Positions 27,853-36,573 are shown, counted from the first letter of the stretch. The stretch is DNA of 64,000 nucleotides from Rhodopseudomonas palustris (GCA_016215605.1 JACRJB010000078.1:62001-126000), one strand, 5' to 3'. The notes: generated from the letters alone by a model not told the origin. Program-made: numbers and translations.

Positions 27853-29076
27853 TCACGATCGGACCAGCGGGCATTCGCTCTTTTCGAGCGGCACGAAGGC
27901 GTCTTCGCCCTTGATGGTCCGCAACGGCTTGTAGATGTCCCACTCGCCGGTGGATTCTTCCGGCGACTTGACCTGGTACAGCGTCAGGTCGTGGATGAAG
28001 CGGCCATCGGCCCGAATCTGTCCGGTCGCGCCGAAGAACTCCATCGGGGTCGCTTTCATGGCCTTGACGACGACGTCGGCCTTGTCGGTGCCGGCGGCCT
28101 TGATCGCCTTGAGATAGTGCAGCGTGGTGGCATAGGCGGTCGCCTGCTCGCGCGTCGGCATCTTGCCGCCGAAGCGCTTCTGGAAACGCAGCGAGAATTC
28201 GCGGGTCTTCGGGTTCATGTCCCAGTAGAAGCTTTCGGACAGCATCAGGCCCTGGGCGGCCTTGAGTCCGAGGGCCTTGATATCGGAAGAGAACAGGATG
28301 AGCCCCGCCATCTTCTGGCCGGACGCCACCAGACCGAATTCGCCCGCCTGCCGGATCGCATTGATGGTGTCGTTGCCGGCGTTCGCCAGTCCGATCACCT
28401 TGGCGCCCGATCGCTGGGCCTGCAGGAGATAGCTGGCGAAATCCGACGTGTTCTGCGGATGCCGGACCGAGCCGAGCACCTTGCCGCCCTTCGCCTCGAT
28501 CAGCTTGCGGCTCTGCTCTTCCATCAAGTGGCCGAACACATAGTCGGCGGTGAGGAAGAACCAGGTGTCGCCGCCGTTCTCGACAACGGCATTGGTCGTG
28601 CCCACCGACAGCGCGTATGTATCGTCGGAGGTCTGGATCGAGAACGGCGAGCACGCCTTACCGGATAGCGAATCGCTGGCGGCGCCGGAGATCAGGAAGA
28701 CCCGCTCCTTCTGACGCGCAAGGTCCTGCACCGCGAGCGCGACCGACGACGTCGGCACATCGATCACCGCATCGACCTGATCCTGGTCGAACCACCGCCG
28801 CACCACGCCGGAACCGACATCGGGCTTGTTCTGATGATCGGCGAACACGACCTCGACCTTCGCCCCCAGCACGTTGCCGCCGAAATCCTCGACCGCCATC
28901 TGGGTGGCCAACACTGCGCCCGGCCCGGCGAGATCGACATAGGGGCCGGACTGATCGTTCAGGACGCCGATCTTGACGACAGAGTCGGACACCTGGGCCT
29001 GCGCGGCCGAAAAGAAGGTCACTGCAATCAGGCCGGCAGTTGCGGCCAGACGGATCGAGATGGGGCTCATACGCAT
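27853..29076 (-). CDS. Orphan periplasmic binding protein (branched-chain amino acid type)
   Basis: A 407-residue ABC-type binding protein. The start is ATG at 29076 (MRMSPISIRLAATAGL), preceded by GGGAGGAC; a longer frame begins 33 bp upstream. The signal peptide runs to SAAQA before QVSDSVVKIGVLNDQSGPY. The mature protein is of the Peripla_BP_6 type, with AVEDFGGNVLGAKVEVVFADHQNKPD and the ACSPFSIQTSDDTYAL hinge region. No permease or ATPase gene adjoins it. It is strongly similar along its whole length to the binding protein at 32037-33248. Lying between a biotin carrier and a carboxyltransferase, it probably delivers the acid that the operon degrades, with membrane components encoded elsewhere. 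Confidence 0.92.
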   Translation of the reverse strand: MRMSPISIRLAATAGLIAVTFFSAAQAQVSDSVVKIGVLNDQSGPYVDLAGPGAVLATQMAVEDFGGNVLGAKVEVVFADHQNKPDVGSGVVRRWFDQDQVDAVIDVPTSSVALAVQDLARQKERVFLISGAASDSLSGKACSPFSIQTSDDTYALSVGTTNAVVENGGDTWFFLTADYVFGHLMEEQSRKLIEAKGGKVLGSVRHPQNTSDFASYLLQAQRSGAKVIGLANAGNDTINAIRQAGEFGLVASGQKMAGLILFSSDIKALGLKAAQGLMLSESFYWDMNPKTREFSLRFQKRFGGKMPTREQATAYATTLHYLKAIKAAGTDKADVVVKAMKATPMEFFGATGQIRADGRFIHDLTLYQVKSPEESTGEWDIYKPLRTIKGEDAFVPLEKSECPLVRS

Positions 29077-29105
29077 TGTCCTCCCTTTGCTTTTTTGACG
29101 TGCCT

Positions 29106-29327
29106 TCAAAGCCGGATCGAGACCAGCACCTGGTTCTCCTCGACAACGTCGCCGACGTTGACGCAGACCTTCGACACGCGTCCCTTGGCGGAGGAAACGA
29201 TCGGGTACTCCATCTTCATCGATTCGATTGAAAGCAGCGGCGCGCCTAGTTCGACGGCGAGATCGACCGCACAGTCGACAGAAACGACCGTGCCGACAAA
29301 TTCCGCCCGCACTTCCACGATGGACAA
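29106..29327 (-). CDS. Biotin carrier (biotin/lipoyl attachment) protein
   Basis: This is a 73-residue biotinyl domain from TTG at 29327 (reading LSIVEVRAEFVGTVVSV), with GGGAGG 8 nt upstream; a longer frame to 29384 would run through the operator palindrome. The biotinylated lysine is in ESMKMEYP at the centre of the domain, and the C-terminal half VSKVCVNVGDVVEENQVLVSI is the mirrored half of the barrel. It is the first gene after tetR and its operator. It would carry carboxybiotin to the carboxyltransferase encoded downstream. Confidence 0.9.
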   Translation of the reverse strand: MSIVEVRAEFVGTVVSVDCAVDLAVELGAPLLSIESMKMEYPIVSSAKGRVSKVCVNVGDVVEENQVLVSIRL

Positions 29328-29361
29328 CCCGAATTCCTCCCAGCTTCTTTTCCGGGAGGAT

Positions 29362-29381
29362 ACGATACTCGTGAGTATCGT
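29362..29381. promoter_or_regulatory. Perfect TetR-type operator
   Basis: ACGATACTC-GT-GAGTATCGT is a perfect 9-bp inverted repeat with a 2-bp centre, between the tetR stop and the biotin carrier start, about 35 bp before the latter. Perfect dyads of this size are characteristic of TetR-family operators, and the adjacent tetR is the obvious partner. Confidence 0.75.
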
Positions 29382-29418
29382 CAAGTACTGATAAGTAAGT
29401 CAGACATGCTGACCTAAT

Positions 29419-30018
29419 TCACGGCGGCGCACTGACCGATTGCAGCACGAGGTCGGCCATCTGCGCGGCCAGCTGTTCGGCCGAGATCGAGGACGACGGC
29501 TGATACCAGGAGAAGATCCAGGTGGTCATCCCCGTGATGGCCTGCAGGGTGATTTCTGTGTTGCCAAAGCTGAATTCGCCGGCCTTGCGGCCGTCCTCGA
29601 GCAGGGACGACAAAGCCGCATTGAACCGCTTACGATCCCGCTTCAGAGCGGCCAGCGATTCCTTCGGCAGATGCTTCTCCTCGCGGAACAGCACCGCCAG
29701 ATAGATCCGCCCTTCGATAATCCGCAACGTCAGTTCGCGGGCGAAGCGGTGCAGCTTGTCCCGGGGCTCTCCAGGGCTCGCCTGGACCTTCTGAGCCAGA
29801 TCGGCCGCAAAGGCGGTGGTTCGGTTGCAGACGTCGGTCAGCAACTCCGCCTTGCTGGCAAAGCAGTTGTAGATGAACGGCTTGGTGACGCCGATCCGCG
29901 CCGCAATGTCGTCGATCGTGGTGCCGTTGTACCCCTTTTCGTAGAACAGGACGCTGGCGGCGTCGAGAATCTTGCCGCGACGAAACTCCTGCATCTCACC
30001 GCGAATATCGCTCATCAT
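29419..30018 (-). CDS. TetR/AcrR-family transcriptional regulator
   Basis: This 199-residue regulator starts at ATG 30018 (MMSDIRGEMQEFRRGKIL); the adjacent ATG at 30015 is equally possible. The N-terminal helix-turn-helix is textbook: ILDAASVLFYEKGYNGTTIDDIAARIGVTKPFIYNCFASKAELL. The C-terminal ligand-binding region has TetR_C-like helices (ELTLRIIEGRIYLAVLFREEKHLPKES) similar to regulators of acyl-CoA metabolism. It lies upstream of, and on the same strand as, the biotin-dependent operon, with a perfect operator between, so it probably represses that operon and releases it on binding an acyl-CoA or acid. Confidence 0.92.
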   Translation of the reverse strand: MMSDIRGEMQEFRRGKILDAASVLFYEKGYNGTTIDDIAARIGVTKPFIYNCFASKAELLTDVCNRTTAFAADLAQKVQASPGEPRDKLHRFARELTLRIIEGRIYLAVLFREEKHLPKESLAALKRDRKRFNAALSSLLEDGRKAGEFSFGNTEITLQAITGMTTWIFSWYQPSSSISAEQLAAQMADLVLQSVSAPP

Positions 30019-30559
30019 GCCCCCGCTGCGTCGGCCGACGGGCAATGTGCCGCTGACGCCGAACTCGTCAACCTCTCATTACCCACTTGCCACCCGTCGC
30101 TGCAAATTGGGACCCAAAACAGATTGGCGCCGGTGCGGGCCGATTAAGAGAGCAACCGCATGGCGATCGTAACCGGCCTCAGCGTCCAAGGACCACGCAA
30201 GGAAGCGTTCGAGTTCAGTACGATCCGAGGATGAAGGGTCCCGATAACGCCCAGTTTGCCTGCAAGGTCAGATCAACCGCCAGCTTCCTGGGCCCCGGGC
30301 CTGGAGGCTGGCGCGAGGTCTGAAGCCCCAATAAAGGAGCAGCGGTGGGCCGAATTGCTGAACCCCAGTCCAAATCCGCAATCGTCGGGTGGCCCGCGCT
30401 AAGACCGCTCGACGCGGACTTTGCGCAGAGGACAGTGCAGGCAGAAGGGAGACTTGGTTGATCGCTTCCACGAGGCGTGTCGCGCCATTCTCATGAATGA
30501 GCCGCCCGAAGGGGCCGGCGATCGACATCAGTTGCTGATCCGAATCCAGAACGAGCGGG
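30019..30559. other. Gene-poor interval with regulator remnant
   Basis: Some 540 bp between tetR and the aldehyde dehydrogenase gene. Open frames here are short and lack family character. The only recognisable content is the apparent IclR-type fragment at its right end (30433-30565, minus strand). The promoter of tetR should be within 30019-30150. Confidence 0.5.
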
Positions 30560-30565
30560 CTAATA
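30433..30565 (-). pseudogene. Probable remnant of an IclR-family regulator (C-terminal end)
   Basis: Minus-strand translation gives PLVLDSDQQLMSIAGPFGRL followed by IHENGATRLVEAINQVS. This resembles the last strands and helix of the IclR effector domain (pattern: Pxxd..g.....sisGP..R....... LV.AA..iS). Upstream sequence in this frame belongs to the aldehyde dehydrogenase in another frame, so only about 40 codons of the regulator remain and there is no helix-turn-helix. The fragment suggests that an iclR gene once stood here and was deleted. Confidence 0.3.
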
Positions 30566-32008
30566 CGACGGAATCGTCGACTGGCTGACATACTTGACGG
30601 TCTGGAAGGCCTGCAGCCCCTCGATCCCGCCTTCGAGCCCCATGCCGCTGTCCCTGATTCCACCGAACGGCGTTTCCGGCAATGAGGCTTGCCAATGGTT
30701 GACGATGACGTTTCCGGCGGCAATCGCCTCCGTCATCACCCCGGCGTTTCGGCTATCGTTGGTCATCACGTAGGAGGCGAGACCGATCGGAAGCCGATTA
30801 CAGAGACGAACGGCGTCGTCGATCGAGTCGAATGGCGAGGTCGCGGCGATCGGGCCGAACGGCTCGACATTGGAGACGAGGCTCGTCTCGTCGACGCCGG
30901 CCAGCAGCGTCGGCCGATAGAAATAGCCTTTGCCGTCGATCGGTTCGCCGCCGGCACGCACGTCGACTCGGCGAGCGCGGGCATCGTCGACGATCTGGCC
31001 CATCGCAGCGAGCCGGCGTGGGTTCGCCAGCGGTCCCATGCGGGTCGCCGGATCGAGGCCGTCACCGACCTTGATCGCCGCCGCCAGTTCGGCAAAGCGC
31101 TCGACGAAGCGATCGTGGATCGAGCGATGCACGTAGAACCGCGTCGGCGAGGTACAGACCTGGCCGGCGTTGCGATACTTCGCCGCCACCGCGGCCTGCG
31201 CGACCTTGTCCGGATCGACGTCTCCGAAGATCACCACCGGCGCGTGGCCGCCGAGTTCGAGCGTCAGTCGCTTCGCGCCTCGCACCGCGAGGCCGGCGAG
31301 TTGCTTGCCGATGGCGGTCGATCCGGTGAAGGTGATGCCGCGGATCAAATCGGCGCCGATCAGTCTTTCGGAAATCTGCTTTGGGTCGCCGAACACGACG
31401 CTGAGGACGCCTTGCGGCAGCCCGCTGTCTTGCAGGATCTGCGCGAGAGCCAGCGCGACCGCCGGGGTTTCTTCCGACGCCTTCAGGACCACCGAGCAGC
31501 CCGCGGCCAGCGCCGAACTGATCTTGCGCGACGGCGTGATCAGTGGGGCGTTCCAGGACGCGAAGGCGGCGATCGGGCCGAGCGGTTCACGCATCGCCAG
31601 TTGCAGCAATCCCGGCGTTCGCGGCGGGATCACCCGCCCATAGGCGCGACGGCCTTCCTCGGCATTCCAGGTGAAGATTCCAGCCGCCTGCTCGACCTCG
31701 GCGCGTGCTTCGGCGATCGGCTTGCCCAATTCGAGCGTGATCAGCGTTGCGAGTTGCTCGCGACGCTCCAGCATCAGGGCTGCGGCGCGCTGCAGCACCT
31801 GCCCTCGCTCGACCGGCGACACACGCCGCCATGTCTCGAAGCCGCGCGATGCGGCATCGAGCGCCTCGTCGAGATCGGCGTCGGTGGCATGGGGCACTTC
31901 GCCCAGCACTTCGCCGCTCGCCGGGTTGAAGACGGGTTCGTGGTCGCGATTCTCGGGCCCTGCCCATCTGCCGCCGAGGAACAGTGCGAGGCGGGGATAT
32001 TCGATCAT
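30560..32008 (-). CDS. NAD(P)-dependent aldehyde dehydrogenase
   Basis: Oxidises an aldehyde to the acid. It has 482 residues from ATG at 32008 (MIEYPRLALFLGGRWAGPEN). The conserved features are all here: FASWNAPLITPSRKISSALAAGC (cofactor domain), FTGSTAIGKQLAG, LTLELGGHAPVVIF with the general-base Glu, and NAGQVCTSPTRFYVHRS with the nucleophilic Cys. It is the last gene of the operon that begins with the acyl-CoA dehydrogenase, 28 bp after the binding-protein gene. Confidence 0.93.
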   Translation of the reverse strand: MIEYPRLALFLGGRWAGPENRDHEPVFNPASGEVLGEVPHATDADLDEALDAASRGFETWRRVSPVERGQVLQRAAALMLERREQLATLITLELGKPIAEARAEVEQAAGIFTWNAEEGRRAYGRVIPPRTPGLLQLAMREPLGPIAAFASWNAPLITPSRKISSALAAGCSVVLKASEETPAVALALAQILQDSGLPQGVLSVVFGDPKQISERLIGADLIRGITFTGSTAIGKQLAGLAVRGAKRLTLELGGHAPVVIFGDVDPDKVAQAAVAAKYRNAGQVCTSPTRFYVHRSIHDRFVERFAELAAAIKVGDGLDPATRMGPLANPRRLAAMGQIVDDARARRVDVRAGGEPIDGKGYFYRPTLLAGVDETSLVSNVEPFGPIAATSPFDSIDDAVRLCNRLPIGLASYVMTNDSRNAGVMTEAIAAGNVIVNHWQASLPETPFGGIRDSGMGLEGGIEGLQAFQTVKYVSQSTIPSY

Positions 32009-32036
32009 CGCGACCACCTTCACCTGCAACTCCCGC

Positions 32037-33248
32037 CTACTTTTCGGACACGAGCGGGCAATTGCCGTCCTTCAGCGGCCGGAACGCCTTTTCGCCGGGC
32101 ACGGTGGCAAGCACCTTGTAGTAGTCCCACGGATATTTCGAGTCCGCAGGCTGCTTGACCTGCAGCAGGTACATGTCGCGGAGCACCCGGCCGTCGGCGC
32201 GGATCGATCCGCCATGCGTGTAGAAGTCCTCGATCGGCGTCTTGCGCATCTGCTCGGCGACGACGGAGCCCTCGTCGCTCTTGGTGGCCTCGACCGCCTT
32301 GAGATAGTGGGTGACGGCGCCGTACACCGCGGCTTGCAGGCTGCCCGGGGCCTTGCCGTTGAACCGCGCCATGAACCGCTTGCTCCACTCGCGGGTCTTG
32401 TCGTCGAGATCCCAATAGAAGCTGTCGGCAAACATCAGTCCCTGGGCGCTGTTCAGGCCGAGCGCGTGAATGTCCGGCAGGTTGACGAGCAGCGCGGCGA
32501 TGTTCTGGCCGCCTGCGATCAGGCCGAATTCGTTGGCCTGCTTCAGCGAGGTCATCATGTCCGCGCCGGCATTGGCGAGGCCGACGACCTGTGCCTTGGA
32601 GGCTTGCGCCTGCAGCAGATAGGACGAGAAATCCGATGTGTTCAGCGGCGCGCGCGACGAGCCGAGCACCTTGCCGCCGTTCGCGGTGACCACCTTGGTC
32701 GCCTCGGATTCGAGCGCGTGGCCGAAGCTGTAATCCGCCGTGAGGAAGTACCAGCTCTTCAAGCCCTTCTGCACCAGGGGCGCAGTGGCGACGTTGGCGA
32801 GTGCGTAATTGTCGTAGGCCCAGTGGAAGCCGACCGGCGAGCAGGCCTTGCCGGTCAGTTCGGGGGTGCCAGGACCGGTGGCGAGCAGCACCTTGTTCTT
32901 GTCGCGGGTCAGCTGCTGCACGGCGAGCGCGACCGCGGACGACACGACTTCGGTGATGGTGTCGACGCCCTCCGTCTCGTACCAGCGGCGCGCCAGGGCC
33001 AGGCCAATGTCCGCCTTGTTTTGGTGATCGGCGGAAATCACCTCGACCGGCACGCCGGCGACCTTGCCGCCGAAATCCTCGACCGCCATTTTGGCAGCCA
33101 AAACCGCGCCGGCGCCGACGTTGTCGGCATAAGGCCCGGACATGTCGGTCAACACGCCGACCTTGACGACACCTCCGGAAATCTCCGCGGCGGCCGGCGT
33201 GGCCATCAGAACCGCCGTCATGGCGAGTAGTAGCGAACGATGCTTCAT
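32037..33248 (-). CDS. Orphan periplasmic binding protein (branched-chain amino acid type)
   Basis: A 403-residue binding protein from ATG at 33248 (MKHRSLLLAMTAVLMATPAAAEISG), with AAGGAG upstream; the signal peptide ends at AAA-EIS. A much longer frame upstream is only the wrong frame of the hydrolase gene. The mature part (VVKVGVLTDMSGPYADNVGAGAVLAAKMAVEDFGGKV) is nearly parallel to the protein at 27853-29076, including the ACSP hinge, NTSDFSSYLLQAQ, and the C-terminal NCPLV. The two are paralogues serving two neighbouring catabolic operons. No permease or ATPase is adjacent. Confidence 0.93.
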   Translation of the reverse strand: MKHRSLLLAMTAVLMATPAAAEISGGVVKVGVLTDMSGPYADNVGAGAVLAAKMAVEDFGGKVAGVPVEVISADHQNKADIGLALARRWYETEGVDTITEVVSSAVALAVQQLTRDKNKVLLATGPGTPELTGKACSPVGFHWAYDNYALANVATAPLVQKGLKSWYFLTADYSFGHALESEATKVVTANGGKVLGSSRAPLNTSDFSSYLLQAQASKAQVVGLANAGADMMTSLKQANEFGLIAGGQNIAALLVNLPDIHALGLNSAQGLMFADSFYWDLDDKTREWSKRFMARFNGKAPGSLQAAVYGAVTHYLKAVEATKSDEGSVVAEQMRKTPIEDFYTHGGSIRADGRVLRDMYLLQVKQPADSKYPWDYYKVLATVPGEKAFRPLKDGNCPLVSEK

Positions 33249-33277
33249 GGAGCCGTCTCCTTCCCCGTATTGATTGG

Positions 33278-34132
33278 CTATTTGTTGGCAGCCGCGATCT
33301 TGGCGAGCACCGGCCGCAGATGGCCGATGAAGGCTTCCGGATCCTCGCTCATCGGGAAATGGCCGAGGCCCTTCATGATGGTGGCTTCGGATCCCTTGAC
33401 GCTGGCGGCGACCGCCATCGTTTCTTCCGGCGTGCAGGAATAATCGTACTCGCCGGACAGCAAGAACAGCGGGCAACGTCCGGTGTCGATCTGCGCCACG
33501 CGATCGCGGATGTCGCCGTCGAGCTTGTAGAAATACAGGTCGCCCTTGAACACGCCGGGGCCGCCCTGCATGTAGTGCCAGAGCGTCTCCCAACGTTCCT
33601 TGGTCGGCGCATTGGGGCCGACCAGGCCGGACACGATCGCGGCGCAGACCTCGCCGCCATGGACGTCCGGCCGGTGCAGGAAGTTCAGGTCGTAGTACGG
33701 ATCGACATGGGCGCCGGCCTGCAGCCCGATGATGGCGCGGAATTCTTCCGGATGTTCGAGCGCGAGATGCAGCACGATTCGGCCGCCGATCGAACAGCCC
33801 ATCACGATCGGCTTGTCGAGCTGCAGCGCCTTCATCACCGCGAGGATCATCGTGGTGTATTGCTGCGAAGTGAGCTGGTATTCTTCGTCGTGCCAACCTT
33901 CCGGCGGCGACGATTTGCCGTGCCACGGCATGTCGAAGGCGATGACACGATGCTGCGCCGTGATCGTGGCGTCGTTCATCAGCGCGCGGTACTGCCGGCC
34001 GTCGGAGCCCGCGGTGTGCAGGCAGAGCAGCGGCACACCCTGCCCCGCCTCCTCGACATAGATCCGGTGCGGCCGGCCGAACAGCTCCAGATGCATGTAA
34101 CGGCCGGTGATCGGCTCAAAACGCGCGCTCAT
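33278..34132 (-). CDS. Alpha/beta hydrolase
   Basis: A 284-residue serine hydrolase-fold protein. The oxyanion segment is LLCLHTAGSDGRQYRAL, the nucleophile elbow is GCSIGG (preceded by DKPIVM), an acid residue is in LSGEYDYSCTPE, and the catalytic His is in GLGHFPMSEDPEAF. It has no signal peptide, so it is cytosolic. Its start overlaps the stop of the small upstream gene (ATGA at 34129-34132). The substrate is unknown; in this operon an ester, thioester or C-C bond hydrolysis step is plausible. Confidence 0.9.
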   Translation of the reverse strand: MSARFEPITGRYMHLELFGRPHRIYVEEAGQGVPLLCLHTAGSDGRQYRALMNDATITAQHRVIAFDMPWHGKSSPPEGWHDEEYQLTSQQYTTMILAVMKALQLDKPIVMGCSIGGRIVLHLALEHPEEFRAIIGLQAGAHVDPYYDLNFLHRPDVHGGEVCAAIVSGLVGPNAPTKERWETLWHYMQGGPGVFKGDLYFYKLDGDIRDRVAQIDTGRCPLFLLSGEYDYSCTPEETMAVAASVKGSEATIMKGLGHFPMSEDPEAFIGHLRPVLAKIAAANK

Positions 34133-34497
34133 GCCGATGCTCCCGTCGCCCGCAGCTTCGCCAGGCTTTCCTTGAAGTAACGCAGATTGGCCATGAACAC
34201 TTGCAGGTCGCCTTCAGCCTTCAGCACCCGTCGCTTGATCATCGCCATCAGATCGTGCGAGCCCGGCAGCGGATGCGCCTCCCAGAACTTCGCCCATTCG
34301 TCCTCGGGCGCGCGCAGCGCGAACGCCCAGGACGGCATCACGAATGGCCCGCGAGTCACCGCGGCGACGCGTCCATCGACGATCGAGATCAGCCACGGCG
34401 TGGTGCCGACCTCCAGCAGATACGTCGTCGATAGAAACCGGCCGCGCCGCACCAGGCCGGCATCGGCATTCACCCGGTCGCTCAACTGTTCGATCAT
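34129..34497 (-). CDS. Small SCP2-like conserved hypothetical protein
   Basis: A 122-residue protein from ATG at 34497 (MIEQLSDRVNADAGLVRRGRF). It is translationally coupled at both ends: its ATG overlaps the stop of the CoA ligase gene and its stop overlaps the start of the hydrolase gene, both as ATGA. The order of elements (TTYLLEVGTTPWLISIVDGRVAAVTRG followed by WAFALRAPEDEWAKFWE) resembles the hydrophobic-pocket fold of sterol-carrier-protein-2-like domains. A lipid or acyl-CoA handling role is only a guess. Confidence 0.75.
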   Translation of the reverse strand: MIEQLSDRVNADAGLVRRGRFLSTTYLLEVGTTPWLISIVDGRVAAVTRGPFVMPSWAFALRAPEDEWAKFWEAHPLPGSHDLMAMIKRRVLKAEGDLQVFMANLRYFKESLAKLRATGASA

Positions 34498-36569
34498 TCC
34501 GTTTCTCCGGTTTGTCCGAGTTGCACCAGCGCATCGACCGCGACGACGCCCTCGCCTTCGGCGCGGACCAGCAGTGGGTTGATCTCGGCGTCGACCACGC
34601 GACCGGGCTGACGCGCCAAATTCGACAGCGCGACGATCGCCCGCGCCAACGCGCCGAGATCGCCGCGTGGCCGGTTGCGAAAGCCCTTGAAGATGCGCGA
34701 CGACGCAAGTTCGTCGATCATCTCGTGGGCGCTGGCCAGATCGACCGGCGCCAGGCGAATGCTGCGGTCGCGATAGATCTCTGTGTAAATGCCGCCGGCG
34801 GCGAGCAGGATGATCGGTCCGACGTCGCGGTCGATCCGGTAGCCGAGCAGCACTTCGCCGAGGCCGGACGACATCGGCTGAACCAGGACGCGGGTCATCT
34901 CGACATCGGGGCAATGCTGCACCACCGATTGGGCGATCCGTGCGATCGCCCGGCGCAGGTCGTCGGCATTCGCGATGTTCAGCGCGACGCCGCCGACATT
35001 GGTCTTGTGTGCGATCTGCGCCGACAGCGCCTTGACCGCGACCGGGTAGCCGAACGGCAGATCGAAACTTGTCGCGCCGACGTCGATCGCGACGCTGGGC
35101 GCATGCGCGACGCCGAGCTCGTCGAGCAGCGCGTAGGCCTCGAGTTCGTCGAGCTGGCGACCGCCGGCCGCCGCGGTGCCGTGCGCGGGCGCAGGCTGCG
35201 GCCGGCGTCGCTTGAACGCAGCGGCGATGGCGTCGGCGCAGGCTTCGGGCGTGCGGAAGCTCGGCACGCCGCCCTGCGCCAGCATCGTCAACGCGTCGGG
35301 GGCGTCCGGCACCAGGAACGACGCCAGCGGCTTGTCGGCCTTCGCGCAGTCCAGCACAGGCCGCACCGCCAAGTCAGGCTGGAAGCGCGCCGATGACCCG
35401 GTGACGGCGACGACAAGATCGAATTCGGGCGCGGCGAGCATCGCGTCGAGCGACGCCTTCATCACGTCGTAGCGCGTGCCGGCAAGCGTCAGATCCACGA
35501 TCCGCTCGTGCTGGACGTCGACTCCAGTCGCGGTGATCCGGTCGAAAGTGTCGTGCGAGGGCGACACGACATCGACGCCACGGGTGGCGAGGCCGTCGAC
35601 GATCATCGCCGCGCCGCCGCCGGTGGTGGTGAGCACGCCGACGCGCGGCTTGCGGCCACGGCTGACGCCGATCGGAACGCGCTCGAGCAGCGGTAGCACC
35701 TCGAGCAGCGTTTCGAAATTTTCGACCCGCGCGATGCCGCAGTCTGCGAGGAACGCCTCGGCGACGTCGTCCTCGCCCGCCAGCGCGCCGGTGTGCGACA
35801 GCGCCAGTTCGGCCGCGACCAGCGAACGGCCGAGCTTGTAGGCGGCCACCGCCTTGCCACGTGCCGCGGCGCCGAGCGCGAATTCTCGCAGGTCGTCGGC
35901 ATTGCGCAGGCTTTCTAGAAACAGCATGTAGCTGGTGACGTTCGGATCATCGAGCGTAGCGGCGCAGATCTCACCGAGGCTGAGATCGACCTCGTTGCCG
36001 ACCGACACGAGGCCAGCGAATCCCAGATTGCGCGCCTTGCCGCGCGAAATCAGCGCGCCCAGCATGCTGCCGCTGTGCGACGCCACGAAAGTGCCGCCGA
36101 CCGGCAGGTCCGGCTCGGCAAAGGCGGCGTTGGCGGTGAGGATGGTTCGGTGATGCAGATTGATCGCCCCCAGACTCGAAGGCCCAAGCAGCCTCAGCCT
36201 GCCGCCGTCACACGCCGCCCGTAGCCTCGCGATCCGGTCACCGCCGGCATCGGAGAAGCCCGCAGCGAGGATCGTCGCTACCGGGATCCCGAGCGCCGCA
36301 CATTCCTCGACGGCCTCGATCGCCTGCTCGGTCGGCGTCAGGATGAAGGCATGGTCCGGCCGCGCCGGCAGCTCCGACAACGACCGCCAAGCCTTCTCTC
36401 CCGCCACGTCCGGCCTGCGGGCGTTGATCGGATAGATCGTGCCCTGATAGCCCGCCTGGCGCAGATAGCGCAGCGGCCGCGACGATGTCTTCCCGGGATC
36501 GTCGGACGCGCCGACCAGCGCAATGCTCGTCGGCGACAGCAGCGGCTGTGCGAAGCTCGGTGGCGCCAT
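34494..36569 (-). CDS. NDP-forming acyl-CoA synthetase (acetate-CoA ligase family, alpha-beta fusion)
   Basis: This 691-residue protein from ATG at 36569 (MAPPSFAQPLLSPTSIALVGA) joins the two subunits of ADP-forming acyl-CoA synthetase. The order is a CoA-binding Rossmann domain (GASDDPGKTSSRPLRYL), a ligase domain with the phosphohistidine loop LALSHTGALAGEDD, then from about residue 480 an ATP-grasp domain (YPVAVKALSAQIAHKTNVGGV ... LLAAGGIYTEIYRD ... DAEINPLLV). The enzyme makes acyl-CoA from acid, ATP and CoA with ADP release. It starts 5 bp after the acyl-CoA dehydrogenase stop, and its stop overlaps the next gene. Confidence 0.92.
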   Translation of the reverse strand: MAPPSFAQPLLSPTSIALVGASDDPGKTSSRPLRYLRQAGYQGTIYPINARRPDVAGEKAWRSLSELPARPDHAFILTPTEQAIEAVEECAALGIPVATILAAGFSDAGGDRIARLRAACDGGRLRLLGPSSLGAINLHHRTILTANAAFAEPDLPVGGTFVASHSGSMLGALISRGKARNLGFAGLVSVGNEVDLSLGEICAATLDDPNVTSYMLFLESLRNADDLREFALGAAARGKAVAAYKLGRSLVAAELALSHTGALAGEDDVAEAFLADCGIARVENFETLLEVLPLLERVPIGVSRGRKPRVGVLTTTGGGAAMIVDGLATRGVDVVSPSHDTFDRITATGVDVQHERIVDLTLAGTRYDVMKASLDAMLAAPEFDLVVAVTGSSARFQPDLAVRPVLDCAKADKPLASFLVPDAPDALTMLAQGGVPSFRTPEACADAIAAAFKRRRPQPAPAHGTAAAGGRQLDELEAYALLDELGVAHAPSVAIDVGATSFDLPFGYPVAVKALSAQIAHKTNVGGVALNIANADDLRRAIARIAQSVVQHCPDVEMTRVLVQPMSSGLGEVLLGYRIDRDVGPIILLAAGGIYTEIYRDRSIRLAPVDLASAHEMIDELASSRIFKGFRNRPRGDLGALARAIVALSNLARQPGRVVDAEINPLLVRAEGEGVVAVDALVQLGQTGETE

Positions 36570-36573
36570 GATG

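Noticed and set aside
33249-33926. The long N-terminal extension of the second binding protein frame
   Set aside because: It is the wrong frame of the alpha/beta hydrolase gene. The signal peptide and ribosome-binding site place the real start at 33248.
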